A stretch of 64,000 nucleotides of DNA from JACCTH01 sp963761985 (GTDB lineage Bacteria > Actinomycetota > Acidimicrobiia > Spongiisociales > ZC4RG35). The notes under the pieces were generated by a model. The model did no database searches. It saw nothing but the letters and a program-made list of their open reading frames with translations, and had not been told where the DNA came from. The position numbers were made by a program, and so were the translations under genes. Positions 26,391 through 35,600 of the stretch are shown in pieces. The stretch lies in assembly GCA_963761985.1 (NCBI GenBank), contig CAVXIT010000011.1:42042-106041 (forward strand), written 5' to 3'. How positions within the stretch are numbered: the first letter of the stretch is position 1; every line of letters starts with the position of its first letter.

Positions 26391-28966
26391 TCGCTCACCT
26401 CGGCTTTTCTGCGACTAGTGATCAGGTCGGCTACGAGACCGGTCCAGCCCGTTTGATGCGAGGCACCGAGACCCATTCCGGTTTCGCCGTGAAAGTACTC
26501 GTGGAAAAGAACCCTCCCCGCAAGCCTTGGATCCTGGTCGAGCATGGCGTACGGGCCGTGCACAGGACGCCTCCCCTTGCTGTCGGGCAGGAAGATGGCC
26601 ACCAGCCGCCGTCCGAGTTCGTTAGCGACCTCGCTCATCGTCATGGTTTGCGCCGAACCTGTCGGACACTCCACTTCGAGATCGGGACCGAGGAAGCGGG
26701 CGTACCTCCGCAACGCCTCGATTGCCAGGTAGTTGAGGGGAAACCAGATCGGTCCCCGCCAGTTGGAATTACCACCGAACAAACCGGTGGTCGACTCGGC
26801 AGGTTCGTAGGCCACGGTCGCGTGCATTCCGCGAACCTCAACGGAGAAGGGCTGATACTCGTGGTGGGCCGAGAGGGATCTGAGGCCGTATGGGGACAGG
26901 AATTCTTCGGCGTCGAGGATGAGGCGGAGCATGCGGGCGAGCCTCTCCGGTGACACGACCGAGAGCAAGCGCCCCTCATGTACTCCCAGGCGATGGACGT
27001 GGGCCACGACGTCGGCGTACTGCGGTTTGTGCTCGAGGAACCAGCGCATCCGGGCGGCGAAGTCAGGAAGTTCTTCGAGAGTCCTCCGCCCGAGAGTCGT
27101 GACCGCAAAGAGCGGAATCAGCCCGACCATCGAGCGAACTTTGAGGGGCTTGACTCCGTCCTCGCTTCGCAAGACGTCGTAGTAGAACCCGTCGGCTTCG
27201 TCCCACAGTCCCTGGGTGTGGATGGCGGAGGCGATGTAAGCGAAATGCTCGAAGAACTTGGTGGCGAGATCCTCATATGTCTTGTCGTGGCGGGCCAAGA
27301 GCAGGGCCATCTCGAGCAGGTTGAGGCAATACATCGCCATCCACGCCGTGCCGTCGGCCTGCTCCAGCCTGGTCCCTTCCGGGAGGCCAGCAGAGCGGTC
27401 GAACGGGCCGATGTTGTCGAGACCGAGAAAACCGCCCTCGAACACGTTGCTTCCGCCGGAGTCCTTGCGATTGACCCACCAGGTGAAGTTGAGCAACAAC
27501 TTGTGCAAGACCCGCTCGAGAAAATCAAAGTCGGTTGAGCCTTCGATCTCGAAAACCCGGAGGGCAGCCCAGGCGTGCACAGGCGGGTTGACGTCACCGA
27601 AGGCCCATTCATATGCGGGTAGCTGCCCGTTCGGGTGCATGTACCACTCGCGGAGCATCAAGACCAGCTGATCCTTGGCGAATCTCGCGTCGACATGGGC
27701 AAGCGCAACGGTGTGGAAGGCGAGATCCCAGGCGGCGTACCAGGGGTATTCCCACTTGTCGGGCATCGAGATCACATCGGTGTTGTTGAGATGCCTCCAT
27801 TGGTGGTTGCGACCTTGAAGTCGCGCTTCCGGCGGTGGTGGGCCGGCCGGATCGCCATCAAGCCATTGTGCGACGTCGTAGCAGTAGAACTGCTTGCTCC
27901 ACAACATTCCCGCAAAGGCTTGTCGCATGACTGCCGCCTCGTCGGGGCTGGCGTCCTGCGGAGTCAGCGTGGCGTAGAAATCGTCGGCTTGCGCCCGGCG
28001 GACCGCAAAGATCGAGTCGTCGAGATCAGCGGCCTTCGTCGACAGCCTCAGCTCGATTTCCTCTGAAGCACCCGAAGGCACTGACAGTCGATACCACATC
28101 GCCGCCTTCGTCCCTTCGTGAGCGGGATTGACCGAGTCGGCGCCGGAGACCACGTGATCGGCGATGCCATCTTTTGGGTATTGCACGCCAGCGCGATCCC
28201 AAAGCCGTCGGCTATTCGAGTCGTTGTCACAGAACAACAGCGCGGGCGCACCCGATCCCACCAGGCACATCGACCCCAGCGTTTGGTGATTGGCGATAAG
28301 GACGCCGTTCTCAGCCTCAATCGAAGGTCGGCGGTTGTCGAGTCCCCACGACCAGGTGTTGCGAAACCAAAGCGTCGGCAGCACGTGAAGCTCGGCTACG
28401 GACTCACCGTGGTTGCGAGCCGTCAGTCGGATCGAGATGTCCTCGGCGGAGTGCTTGGCAAACTCGATCGAGATATCCCAAAACCCCGAATCCAACACCC
28501 CGGTGTCGATGAGCTCGAATTCAGGGTCGAGGCGTCCTCGGCGAGCGTTCTCTTCAACGAGCTGCTCATACGGAAACCCGGCCTGGGGATAAAGGTATCG
28601 GTAGACCATCCACGAGTGCGACGGCGTTGAATCCTCGTGCCACCACATCTCCTTGGCGTCTTCACCGTGGTTCCCCTCGTTGCCGGTGAGCCCGAAGATC
28701 CGCTCCTTGAGAATCGGATCGACACCGTTCCAGAACGCAAAGGCAAGGCAAAGGATCTGCTGGTCATCGCAAATCCCTGCGATTCCGTCCTCGTTCCAAC
28801 GGTACGCGCGGGAACGCGCTTGATCGTGCGATACGTACTCCCAGGCGGCTCCGTCCTCCGAGTAGTCCTCGCGGACGGTGCCCCAGGCGCGCTCAGAAAC
28901 ATAGGGTCCCCACCTTCGCCACCCGCTGGCAGCCTCGGCAAGACGGGCGGCTTCGCTCGTGGTGCG
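26387..28966 (-). CDS. GH63/MGH1-type glycoside hydrolase (glucosidase), N-terminus without start codon
   Basis: Large (alpha/alpha)6-barrel glycosidase related to family 63, of the soluble bacterial type that trims alpha-glucosides or glucosylglycerate/mannosylglycerate-like compounds; exact substrate unknown. From the ATG at 28648 there are 753 residues, but clear homology continues upstream in frame for ~100 more codons: GWRRWGPYVSERAWGTVRED, YRWNEDGIAGICDDQQ, LKERIFGLTGNEGNHGEDAK. No ATG, GTG or TTG exists between the in-frame TAG at 28967-28969 and 28648, so the true start is missing or altered. Barrel motifs include SNWRGPIWFPLNYL, DKWEYPWYAAWDLAFH, and GEFLGLDNIG-type FLGLDNIGPFDRS. 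First gene of an operon with the flavoprotein and MFS genes. Confidence 0.88.
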   Translation of the reverse strand, partial: RTTSEAARLAEAASGWRRWGPYVSERAWGTVREDYSEDGAAWEYVSHDQARSRAYRWNEDGIAGICDDQQILCLAFAFWNGVDPILKERIFGLTGNEGNHGEDAKEMWWHEDSTPSHSWMVYRYLYPQAGFPYEQLVEENARRGRLDPEFELIDTGVLDSGFWDISIEFAKHSAEDISIRLTARNHGESVAELHVLPTLWFRNTWSWGLDNRRPSIEAENGVLIANHQTLGSMCLVGSGAPALLFCDNDSNSRRLWDRAGVQYPKDGIADHVVSGADSVNPAHEGTKAAMWYRLSVPSGASEEIELRLSTKAADLDDSIFAVRRAQADDFYATLTPQDASPDEAAVMRQAFAGMLWSKQFYCYDVAQWLDGDPAGPPPPEARLQGRNHQWRHLNNTDVISMPDKWEYPWYAAWDLAFHTVALAHVDARFAKDQLVLMLREWYMHPNGQLPAYEWAFGDVNPPVHAWAALRVFEIEGSTDFDFLERVLHKLLLNFTWWVNRKDSGGSNVFEGGFLGLDNIGPFDRSAGLPEGTRLEQADGTAWMAMYCLNLLEMALLLARHDKTYEDLATKFFEHFAYIASAIHTQGLWDEADGFYYDVLRSEDGVKPLKVRSMVGLIPLFAVTTLGRRTLEELPDFAARMRWFLEHKPQYADVVAHVHRLGVHEGRLLSVVSPERLARMLRLILDAEEFLSPYGLRSLSAHHEYQPFSVEVRGMHATVAYEPAESTTGLFGGNSNWRGPIWFPLNYLAIEALRRYARFLGPDLEVECPTGSAQTMTMSEVANELGRRLVAIFLPDSKGRRPVHGPYAMLDQDPRLAGRVLFHEYFHGETGMGLGASHQTGWTGLVADLITSRRKAEVSE

Positions 28967-28970
28967 CTAC

Positions 28971-29099
28971 TTAGTTATACCCGGGCGATTCGGTATCCGA
29001 GCCCTGGTTGGAATCACCATTCCCGCCGGAAGGATTCGAATCGTCGCCGCAAGAGACCAAGCTCACAGCGATCAGAAGAATTGCGATCCACTTTTTCAT
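28971..29099 (-). CDS. Small lipoprotein (42 residues)
   Basis: ATG at 29099 opens a 42-codon frame: basic start MKKW, hydrophobic helix IAILLIAVSLV, lipobox LVSC with Cys at position 17, then a short Asp/Ser/Gly/Asn-rich tail ending GYN and TAA. It would be exported and lipidated, leaving a ~25-residue flexible peptide at the membrane surface. The stop is two bases before the in-frame TAG that precedes the glycosidase coding region, so it is the gene immediately upstream of that operon. Function unknown. The signal is strong although the gene is too short for routine calling; the rest of 29100-29181 shows nothing I recognise. Confidence 0.7.
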   Translation of the reverse strand: MKKWIAILLIAVSLVSCGDDSNPSGGNGDSNQGSDTESPGYN

Positions 29100-29181
29100 C
29101 GATCGCTGTACGTTTCATGGAACAGCATCAGGTCAGGCATTCTTTCCTCCCCAGGCGGCTAAGCCGAGGCCGGTCGCCCGG

Positions 29182-29580
29182 CTAGGCCGGCCGCATTCTA
29201 AGAAATGCGTGAACTCGAAAAATCCCAAGCAGGATTCGCGCCGGGAACGGCATGAGGCTGCGTTTCGGATCCGTGAAGGGTTCCGGATCGACCAGGTGAA
29301 TCACACGATCGCCGATCTGGATGTCCGCCTCCCCGCTGGCCAAGACGTTCTTCACCCATTGCACGTCATGGCCGTAGGTGAGCGCAAAGACGTAACACCC
29401 CTGACGAAGAAAGACGTTCATCGGGATGCGATAGACCTTGTTGGTTCTCCGGCCCTTGTAGCTCAACAGACAGAAGCCGGGCAATCGGTGGGCGAACCGC
29501 CGTGTGAGCGGGTTGACGAAACGGATCGTGAATCGGCGCATACCCGCAATACGGGGTCGGGGAGGCGGCGATGCGGCCAT
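29182..29580 (-). CDS. Nitroreductase/deazaflavin-dependent oxidoreductase family protein
   Basis: A 132-residue split-barrel protein of the DDN/F420-related group: FVNPLTRRFAHRLPGFCLL, KGRRTNKVYRIPMNVF, GCYVFALTYGHDVQWVKNVLASGEADIQIGDR split over the segment, and DPEP near the end. Members bind F420 or flavin; many are uncharacterised, and this one lacks anything to define its substrate. Two ATGs are possible, 29580 and 29541; the second starts MRRFTIRFVNP, which is closer to the family beginning. Six bases after the EamA gene on the same strand, so probably co-transcribed with it. Confidence 0.82.
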   Translation of the reverse strand: MAASPPPRPRIAGMRRFTIRFVNPLTRRFAHRLPGFCLLSYKGRRTNKVYRIPMNVFLRQGCYVFALTYGHDVQWVKNVLASGEADIQIGDRVIHLVDPEPFTDPKRSLMPFPARILLGIFRVHAFLRMRPA

Positions 29581-29586
29581 GCCTGA

Positions 29587-30507
29587 TTAGCGGCCTTGGC
29601 GGCTCCCGAGCCAGGCACCGACCAGTACCACAGCCGTTCCGGCCAGGCTGAGGGGATGGACCTGCTCCGATAGCACGATCACCCCGAGCAGGATGGCAAC
29701 CACGGGGATCAAGTAGGTGGAGATCGAGGCCCGGGTTGCTCCGACCCGTCCCGCCAACCCTCCTATCAAGAGGTAGGCCATGGCGGTGCCCAAGATGCCG
29801 AGAGCGAGAATTGCCAGAACCGGCACGAGTTCGAACCTCGACTCGTCCAAACCGGTGAAGCCGAGCGGGAACGTCACGGCCATGCCGACCATCTGGGCCC
29901 GCCAGAAAACTGGCAGGGATCCGTACTTCTGTTGCAGGGGAACAGCCAGATTGAGGGCAAAGCCGTAGCAAGTGAGCGCGATCAGTATCAAGAGCACCCC
30001 CAACGCCTCAGACCGACCCTCACCAAGTGAAGGCATGGCGATGAGGGCCGTACCGACGAAACCGAGCACAAGCCCCCAACGTTGATTGGTTCCCGGCGGC
30101 CGCTTGAGCAACATCCAGGCGACGGTGGCAGTGAAGATCGGATTGGCTCCGTTCAGCATCCCGGTCAGTGCAGACGAAACGCGCTCTTCGGCGAAGGGAA
30201 ACATCGAGAGCGGGATTGCCATCCAAATCACGCCGAGCAGGCCGATCCGCGGCCAGTCGGATCGATCGACCTTCTGGCGTGCGGCCGGAAAGAGGCTCAA
30301 GGTGAGGAACCCGAAGGCAAGTCTCATCGGCGTAATGACTTCAGGGGCAATGCTTTGCAGCCCGACGGCAATGAAGAAAAACGACGACCCCCAGATGAGC
30401 CCGACGCCTCCGAACATGAGCCAGTCGCGGACGGTGAAGGCCTGAAACGAGGTCCCTTCGGCCGTGCTGAAAAATCGAGGGGAAGTCTCCTGGAGTTCGG
30501 TCACCAT
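29587..30507 (-). CDS. EamA/DMT-superfamily transporter
   Basis: A 306-residue membrane protein with ten predicted helices in two EamA repeats: WGSSFFFIAVGL and PMRLAFGFLTLSL in the first, and LIGGLAGRVGATRASISTYLIPVVAILLG in the second. The end of repeat 2 (LSLAGTAVVLVGAWLG) is the usual family close. Drug/metabolite transporters of this type export amino acids or metabolites; substrate cannot be told. It has an N-terminal cytoplasmic stretch of ~27 residues that is longer than usual. Upstream, 30508-30666 (159 bases) separates it from the divergent PRC-barrel gene and should hold both promoters; I see no clear consensus there. Confidence 0.88.
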   Translation of the reverse strand: MVTELQETSPRFFSTAEGTSFQAFTVRDWLMFGGVGLIWGSSFFFIAVGLQSIAPEVITPMRLAFGFLTLSLFPAARQKVDRSDWPRIGLLGVIWMAIPLSMFPFAEERVSSALTGMLNGANPIFTATVAWMLLKRPPGTNQRWGLVLGFVGTALIAMPSLGEGRSEALGVLLILIALTCYGFALNLAVPLQQKYGSLPVFWRAQMVGMAVTFPLGFTGLDESRFELVPVLAILALGILGTAMAYLLIGGLAGRVGATRASISTYLIPVVAILLGVIVLSEQVHPLSLAGTAVVLVGAWLGSRQGR

Positions 30508-30666
30508 TGGAAAGATACGCTCCTTGGGGGGTGTAAATATGTCGGATTTTCTTAAAGGAACACCGCCGACTGCTTAACGATTGGTCGTTTCAATCTGCGA
30601 GGCGTTTCACCACCGGGGCGGTCGGGTAGGGCATCGAAGACATCCGCCATCGCAAGGAGGAACAGG

Positions 30667-31143
30667 ATGACTTACGGCCTTTGGAGCTACCGCGACGATG
30701 TTTACCCAGACCGCACCGGTATCAACGATGACGTGGCGGCCCGGGACATGCGCGGCGATATGGAGCGGCGAGCGGAAGCCGAAATGCGTGAGGATCTCGT
30801 CGGCGACAATCGTCAGAACGATGGGATGGAGAACGGCCTCGTTGGTTACACCGTGGAGGCGCTCGATGGCTCGATCGGCAAGATCGACGAGGCCACCCAG
30901 AACGCCAATGCCAGCTACGTCGTTGTCGATACCGGTCCATGGATCTTCGGCAAGAAGGTCATGTTGCCGGCCGGTGTGATCTCCCGGGTCGACTCCGAGA
31001 GCAAGAGCGTCGCGGTCAATCGAACCAGGAACGAAATCAAGAACGCGCCACTCTTCGATGACACCACTTACCGCGAGTCGACCTACCGCGATGAACTCGG
31101 TGCCTACTACGGGCCGGAGGGCGCTGGTTTTCGAGACTGGTGA
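30667..31143 (+). CDS. PRC-barrel domain protein
   Basis: A 158-residue hydrophilic protein. Residues ~55-115 form a PRC-barrel (LVGYTVEALDGSIGKIDEAT, ASYVVVDTGPWIFGKKVMLPAG, ISRVDSESKSVAVN). The flanks are strongly charged, with many Asp, Arg and Glu, and the end is Tyr-rich. PRC-barrels occur in RimM and photosynthetic reaction centre H subunits, but stand-alone ones like this have no firm role and often belong to stress-response sets. ATG is preceded by AAGGAGGAACAGG, a strong ribosome site, suggesting high expression, and a strong terminator follows at 31176, so it is monocistronic. Confidence 0.88.
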   Translation: MTYGLWSYRDDVYPDRTGINDDVAARDMRGDMERRAEAEMREDLVGDNRQNDGMENGLVGYTVEALDGSIGKIDEATQNANASYVVVDTGPWIFGKKVMLPAGVISRVDSESKSVAVNRTRNEIKNAPLFDDTTYRESTYRDELGAYYGPEGAGFRDW

Positions 31144-31175
31144 TCCCAAATTAAGTCAGCACGGGATACAAACGA

Positions 31176-31205
31176 GAAGCCCCGGGCTTGGATGCCCGGG
31201 GCTTC
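31176..31205 (+). terminator. Rho-independent terminator after the PRC-barrel gene
   Basis: Perfect 12-bp stem GAAGCCCCGGGC (31176-31187) with its complement at 31194-31205, loop TTGGAT, followed by GTATTCTTTCC. Lies between the PRC-barrel and YihY genes, in the plus orientation. Confidence 0.9.
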
Positions 31206-31255
31206 GTATTCTTTCCATTCGTTGAAGACCCGGCACGGAAGGGTATAAGGAGCCA

Positions 31256-32260
31256 ATGCGTAAAACGTTCGACCTGCTCAAACAGACTGTGAAGGAATGG
31301 GCTGAGGACAAGGTCCCGCGACTGGGAGCGGCGCTGGCGTACTACACGATGTTCTCGCTCGCCCCGCTGCTCATCATTGCGATTGCCATCGCCGGGTTCG
31401 TTTTTGGTGAGGAGGCCGCCCGCGGACGCGTTACCGAAGAGCTGGGAAGCCTGATCAATGAAGAGGCCGCAGCAGCCGTGGAAGAACTGATCCTCAATGC
31501 TCGGCGCCCGGGGGCGGGTATCGCCGCAACGATCATCGGCTCAGTCACGCTGTTGCTGGGTGCCTCCGGAGTGATCGGCCAGCTGAAGGACTCGATGAAC
31601 ACAATCTGGGAGGTCAAACCCAAGCCAGGCCGGGGAATTCTCGGCCTTCTGAAAGACCGATTCCTCTCATTGGCAATGGTGCTCGGAATTGGCTTCATGC
31701 TTCTCGCCTCCTTGCTCCTGACCGCAGGCCTAGACGCCGTTTCGGAGTTCGCGTTTGGGAGTCAGTCCCTGGTTCCGCTCATGATCTTGAACTTCGTCGT
31801 GTCGTTTGCGGTGATCACGCTGCTCTTCGCCGTGATCTACAAGGTCCTCCCCGATGTGAAGATCGCGTGGCGCGACGTCTGGGTCGGGGCCGTGTTCACT
31901 GCTTTTCTCTTCAACCTGGGCAAGTTCCTGATCGGCCAGTATCTCGCTCGCTCGACCACGGCCTCGGTTTTCGGAGCTGCCGGGTCCTTGATCGTGATCC
32001 TCTTATGGATCTACTACTCGTCACAGATCCTCTTCTTTGGCGCCGAGTTCACCCAGGTTTGGGCCAACCGTTACGGGGAAAAGCTCGAGCCCGCAGAGGG
32101 GGCGATTGCCTTGACCCCAACCGATCGTGTCCAGGAGGGGATACCGAAAACCAAGACCGGCTGGACGCCCCCTCCAGATGCCGCGAGCGGGCGGCTGGCG
32201 TCGCTCGCGATTCTGGCCGTGGTGATTTTCGACCTGTTCAGAGGCAAACGCCGCTCCTGA
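31256..32260 (+). CDS. YihY/BrkB family membrane protein
   Basis: A 334-residue polytopic membrane protein with the family opening KEWAEDKVPRLGAALAYYTMFSLAPLLIIAIAI split across helix 1, GSVTLLLGASGVIGQLKDSMNTIWEV, and the C-terminal SLIVILLWIYYSSQILFFGAEFTQVWA. About six helices. The family was once called ribonuclease BN in error; it is now regarded as a membrane protein, possibly a transporter, of unknown substrate. The C-terminus ends in a hydrophobic segment (LASLAILAVVIFDLF) and a basic tail. Independent unit after the terminator at 31176; ends 19 bases from the converging ferredoxin gene. Confidence 0.92.
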   Translation: MRKTFDLLKQTVKEWAEDKVPRLGAALAYYTMFSLAPLLIIAIAIAGFVFGEEAARGRVTEELGSLINEEAAAAVEELILNARRPGAGIAATIIGSVTLLLGASGVIGQLKDSMNTIWEVKPKPGRGILGLLKDRFLSLAMVLGIGFMLLASLLLTAGLDAVSEFAFGSQSLVPLMILNFVVSFAVITLLFAVIYKVLPDVKIAWRDVWVGAVFTAFLFNLGKFLIGQYLARSTTASVFGAAGSLIVILLWIYYSSQILFFGAEFTQVWANRYGEKLEPAEGAIALTPTDRVQEGIPKTKTGWTPPPDAASGRLASLAILAVVIFDLFRGKRRS

Positions 32261-32279
32261 GCAGATCGAAGCGTTCGAA

Positions 32280-32579
32280 CTAGCTGGGGATGGGCTCGAT
32301 CATGATGCATTCGCCCGGGCACTCTTCTGCCGACTCGAGGGCGTCTTGGATCAAGTGATCGGGAATGCGAGCCACGCCGCGGGAACCTTCCGGCCCGTGA
32401 CCGTCGCCTTCCTTGCCGTCATAGATGATGGTCTTGCCGAAGTGCTTCGTTTCTTCCTTGACCACCCAGAGCCCGTCCTCGCGAGCCACGAACACATCGG
32501 GTGTGATCTCCTCGCAGATTCCGTCGCCAGTGCATAGGTCCTGGTCGATCCAAACCTGCAATTTCGTCGCTGTTGCCAT
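32280..32579 (-). CDS. Ferredoxin, [3Fe-4S]-type with Asp at the variable ligand position
   Basis: A 99-residue single-cluster ferredoxin. Cluster ligands: C16 and C22 in DLCTGDGIC and C87 in ECPGEC; the position that is the second Cys in 4Fe proteins is D19, giving a CxxDxxCn-CP arrangement. This type usually holds a [3Fe-4S] cluster and donates electrons to cytochrome P450s or other oxygenases; Asp at this place can also be a [4Fe-4S] ligand, as in Pyrococcus ferredoxin. There is an inserted ~35-residue segment (KEETKHFGKTIIYDGKEG) before the last ligand. ATG 32579 chosen for the family start. It is divergent from the icmF gene, with 86 bases between them, but has no known functional tie to it. 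Confidence 0.88.
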   Translation of the reverse strand: MATATKLQVWIDQDLCTGDGICEEITPDVFVAREDGLWVVKEETKHFGKTIIYDGKEGDGHGPEGSRGVARIPDHLIQDALESAEECPGECIMIEPIPS

Positions 32580-32665
32580 TTCGTGCCAAGGGTAGACGGC
32601 CACAGCTGTATCGGGTTCGCACCGGCGGGGGTTAGCTAGCCCCAAGTCGAACTAGCTTGAGAACG

Positions 32666-35600
32666 ATGGGCTACCAGCCGGTCAACAAACTCCGCTTTGT
32701 CACCGCCACGACTCTCTTCGACGGTCACGACGCCTCGATCAATGTGTTCCGCCGGATGTTGCAGGCATCGGGGGCGGAGGTCATTCATCTCGGCCATAAC
32801 CGAAGCGGCACCGACATCGTTGCCACCGCCCTGGAGGAGGACGCCCAGGCGATCGCAGTGACCTCCTATCAGGGCGGTCATATGGAGTTCTTCCGCTACC
32901 TCCGTGACCTGGTGGTCGCTGCTGACCGACCCGACGTGAGAATCTTTGGCGGCGGGGGTGGGACGATCCTTCCTTCCGAGGCGGCGGAGTTGATGGAGTA
33001 CGGGATCACCCGGATCTACTCGCCCGACGACGGACGTGCCCTCGGTCTGCAGGGCATGGTCGATGACATGCTCGCTCAGGCCGATTATCCGACCGGTCAG
33101 CTCGAGGAGCCGGTCGATTGGGATTCTGAGTTCGATGCGGGCGAGCTTGCTCGTCTCATCTCGGCGGCCGAGAACTGGCCCGAGAAGTACCAGGACCTGT
33201 TCGACCAGGTCGCCGATAGGGCGTCAGGGTCGAAGGTGCCGATCCTCGGTTTCACCGGGACGGGAGGTTCGGGCAAGTCGTCGTTGGTCGACGAGATCGT
33301 GCGGCGCTTCGTCTTGGACTTTCCCGAGAAGCGGCTCGCGATCATCTCGGTCGACCCCTCGAAGCGCCGGACCGGCGGGGCGCTGCTCGGGGATCGGATC
33401 CGGATGAACGCGATCCCTCACCCGCACGCCTTCATGCGGTCGATGGCCACGCGGCAGGCCAACCTCTCGCTCTCGCCTGCGGTCGGCAACGCGCTCAACC
33501 TCCTCCGTATTTCGGGGTTCGACCTGGTGATCCTCGAGACGTCGGGGATCGGACAGTCAGACACCGAGATCGTCGATGTGGCCGACCTCTCTACCTACGT
33601 GATGACTCCCGAGTACGGAGCGGCATCGCAACTCGAGAAAATCGACATGCTCGACTACGCCGATCTGATCGCGATCAACAAGGCCGACAAACAGGGCGCC
33701 GAGGACGCATTGCGGGAGGTGCGCAAGCAGTTCCGTCGCAATCGCGTGCGCTTCGAAGGTTCCGATGAGGACCTCCCGGTCTACGACACCATCGCCTCTG
33801 ACTTCAACGATCCCGGCACCAACCGCTTCTACCTCGCTCTGCTTGGTGCGCTCGCCACCAAGACCGGCCTGGAATACCGGTCATCGCTCGGCTTGCCGCT
33901 CGATCCGGTGGACAAACAGGCGGTGGTACCGCCGGCGCGGGTGCGTTATTTGGCGGAGGTAGCCGAGTCGAATCGGGCGTACGACGAGTGGGCCACGGAC
34001 CAGGCGGAGAAGGCTGAGCATGCGTACCGCCTGGCCGCCGGCGGGGACGGCGAGGCGACGGCGGCGGCGCGGGTGGCGCTCGATCCGGCGAATCTATCCA
34101 TGCTTGAAGGCTGGGATCAGCGGATGGCCGCCTACGAACGGGAAGACTTTGTCTTCACGGTGCGCGGGCGGGAGGTTTCGGTGCCGGCAGCTTCGGAGAC
34201 TTTGAGCCACCAGACGATCCCCAAAGTGGCCGTGCCTCACTTTCGCGGTTGGGGAGATCGCCTGACCTGGCTATTGCAAGAGAACCTTCCCGGGAGCTTT
34301 CCTTACACCGCAGGGATTTATCCCTTCAAGCGAACGGCGGAGGATCCGACTCGCATGTTCGCCGGCGAAGGACCGGCTGAGCAGACCAACCGGCGCTTTC
34401 ACTATTTGGCCGCGGGGATGCCCGCCAAGAGGCTATCCACTGCTTTCGACTCGGTGACGCTCTATGGCGAGGATCCCCACGAGCGGCCCGACATTTATGG
34501 CAAGGTCGGCAACTCGGGAGTTTCAGTTGCCAGTATCGACGAGGCGAAGAAGCTCTACTCGGGCTTCGATCTCTCCGACCCGACCACATCGGTGTCGATG
34601 ACGATCAACGGGCCGGCACCAATCATTCTCGGTTTCTTCCTCAATGCAGCGATCGACCAGACATGCGAGAAGTACATCACGGAAAACGGACTCGAATCCG
34701 AGGTCGAGGCAAAAATCGCGGCGCTCTACGAAGGTCAGGAGCGGCCCCGGTACGAAGGTGAGCTCCCGCCCGGCAACGATGGCCTCGGGCTGATGCTGCT
34801 CGGGGTGACCGGCGACCAGGTGCTTCCAGCTGAGGTTTACGAAAGGCTGAAAGCCGAGACGATGACGCGGGTGCGAGGCACGGTCCAAGCCGACATCCTC
34901 AAAGAGGATCAGGCGCAGAACACCTGCATCTTCTCGACCGAATTCTCGCTGCGGATGATGGGTGACATCCAGCAGTACTTCGTCGACCACAACGTGGACA
35001 ACTTCTATTCGGTATCCATCTCCGGCTATCACATGGCCGAGGCGGGTGCCAACCCCATCACCCAGCTGGCTTTCACTCTGGCCAATGGCTTCACCTACGT
35101 CGAGTACTACCTGTCGCGGGGGATGGACATCGACGACTTTGCGCCCAACCTCTCGTTCTTCTTCTCGAACGGGATCGATCCCGAATACGCGGTGATCGGA
35201 CGGGTCGCAAGGCGGATCTGGGCGAAAGCGATCAAGCACAAGTACGGCGGCAATGAACGCAGCCAAATGTTGAAGTACCACATTCAGACCTCGGGCCGTT
35301 CGCTCCATGCCCAGGAGATCGGCTTCAACGACATACGAACGACGCTGCAGGCGCTCTATGCGATCTTTGACAACACGAACAGCCTCCACACCAATGCCTA
35401 TGACGAAGCCATCACCACCCCTACCGAGGAGTCGGTCCGGCGAGCGGTGGCGATTCAGTTGATCATCAACCGCGAGCTCGGCCTCGCCAAGAACGAGAAC
35501 CCGCTTCAGGGCTCGTTCATCATCGAGCACCTGACCGAACTGGTGGAAGAGGCGGTGCTAGCGGAGTTCGAAAGGATCTCGAGCCGCGGGGGAGTTCTCG

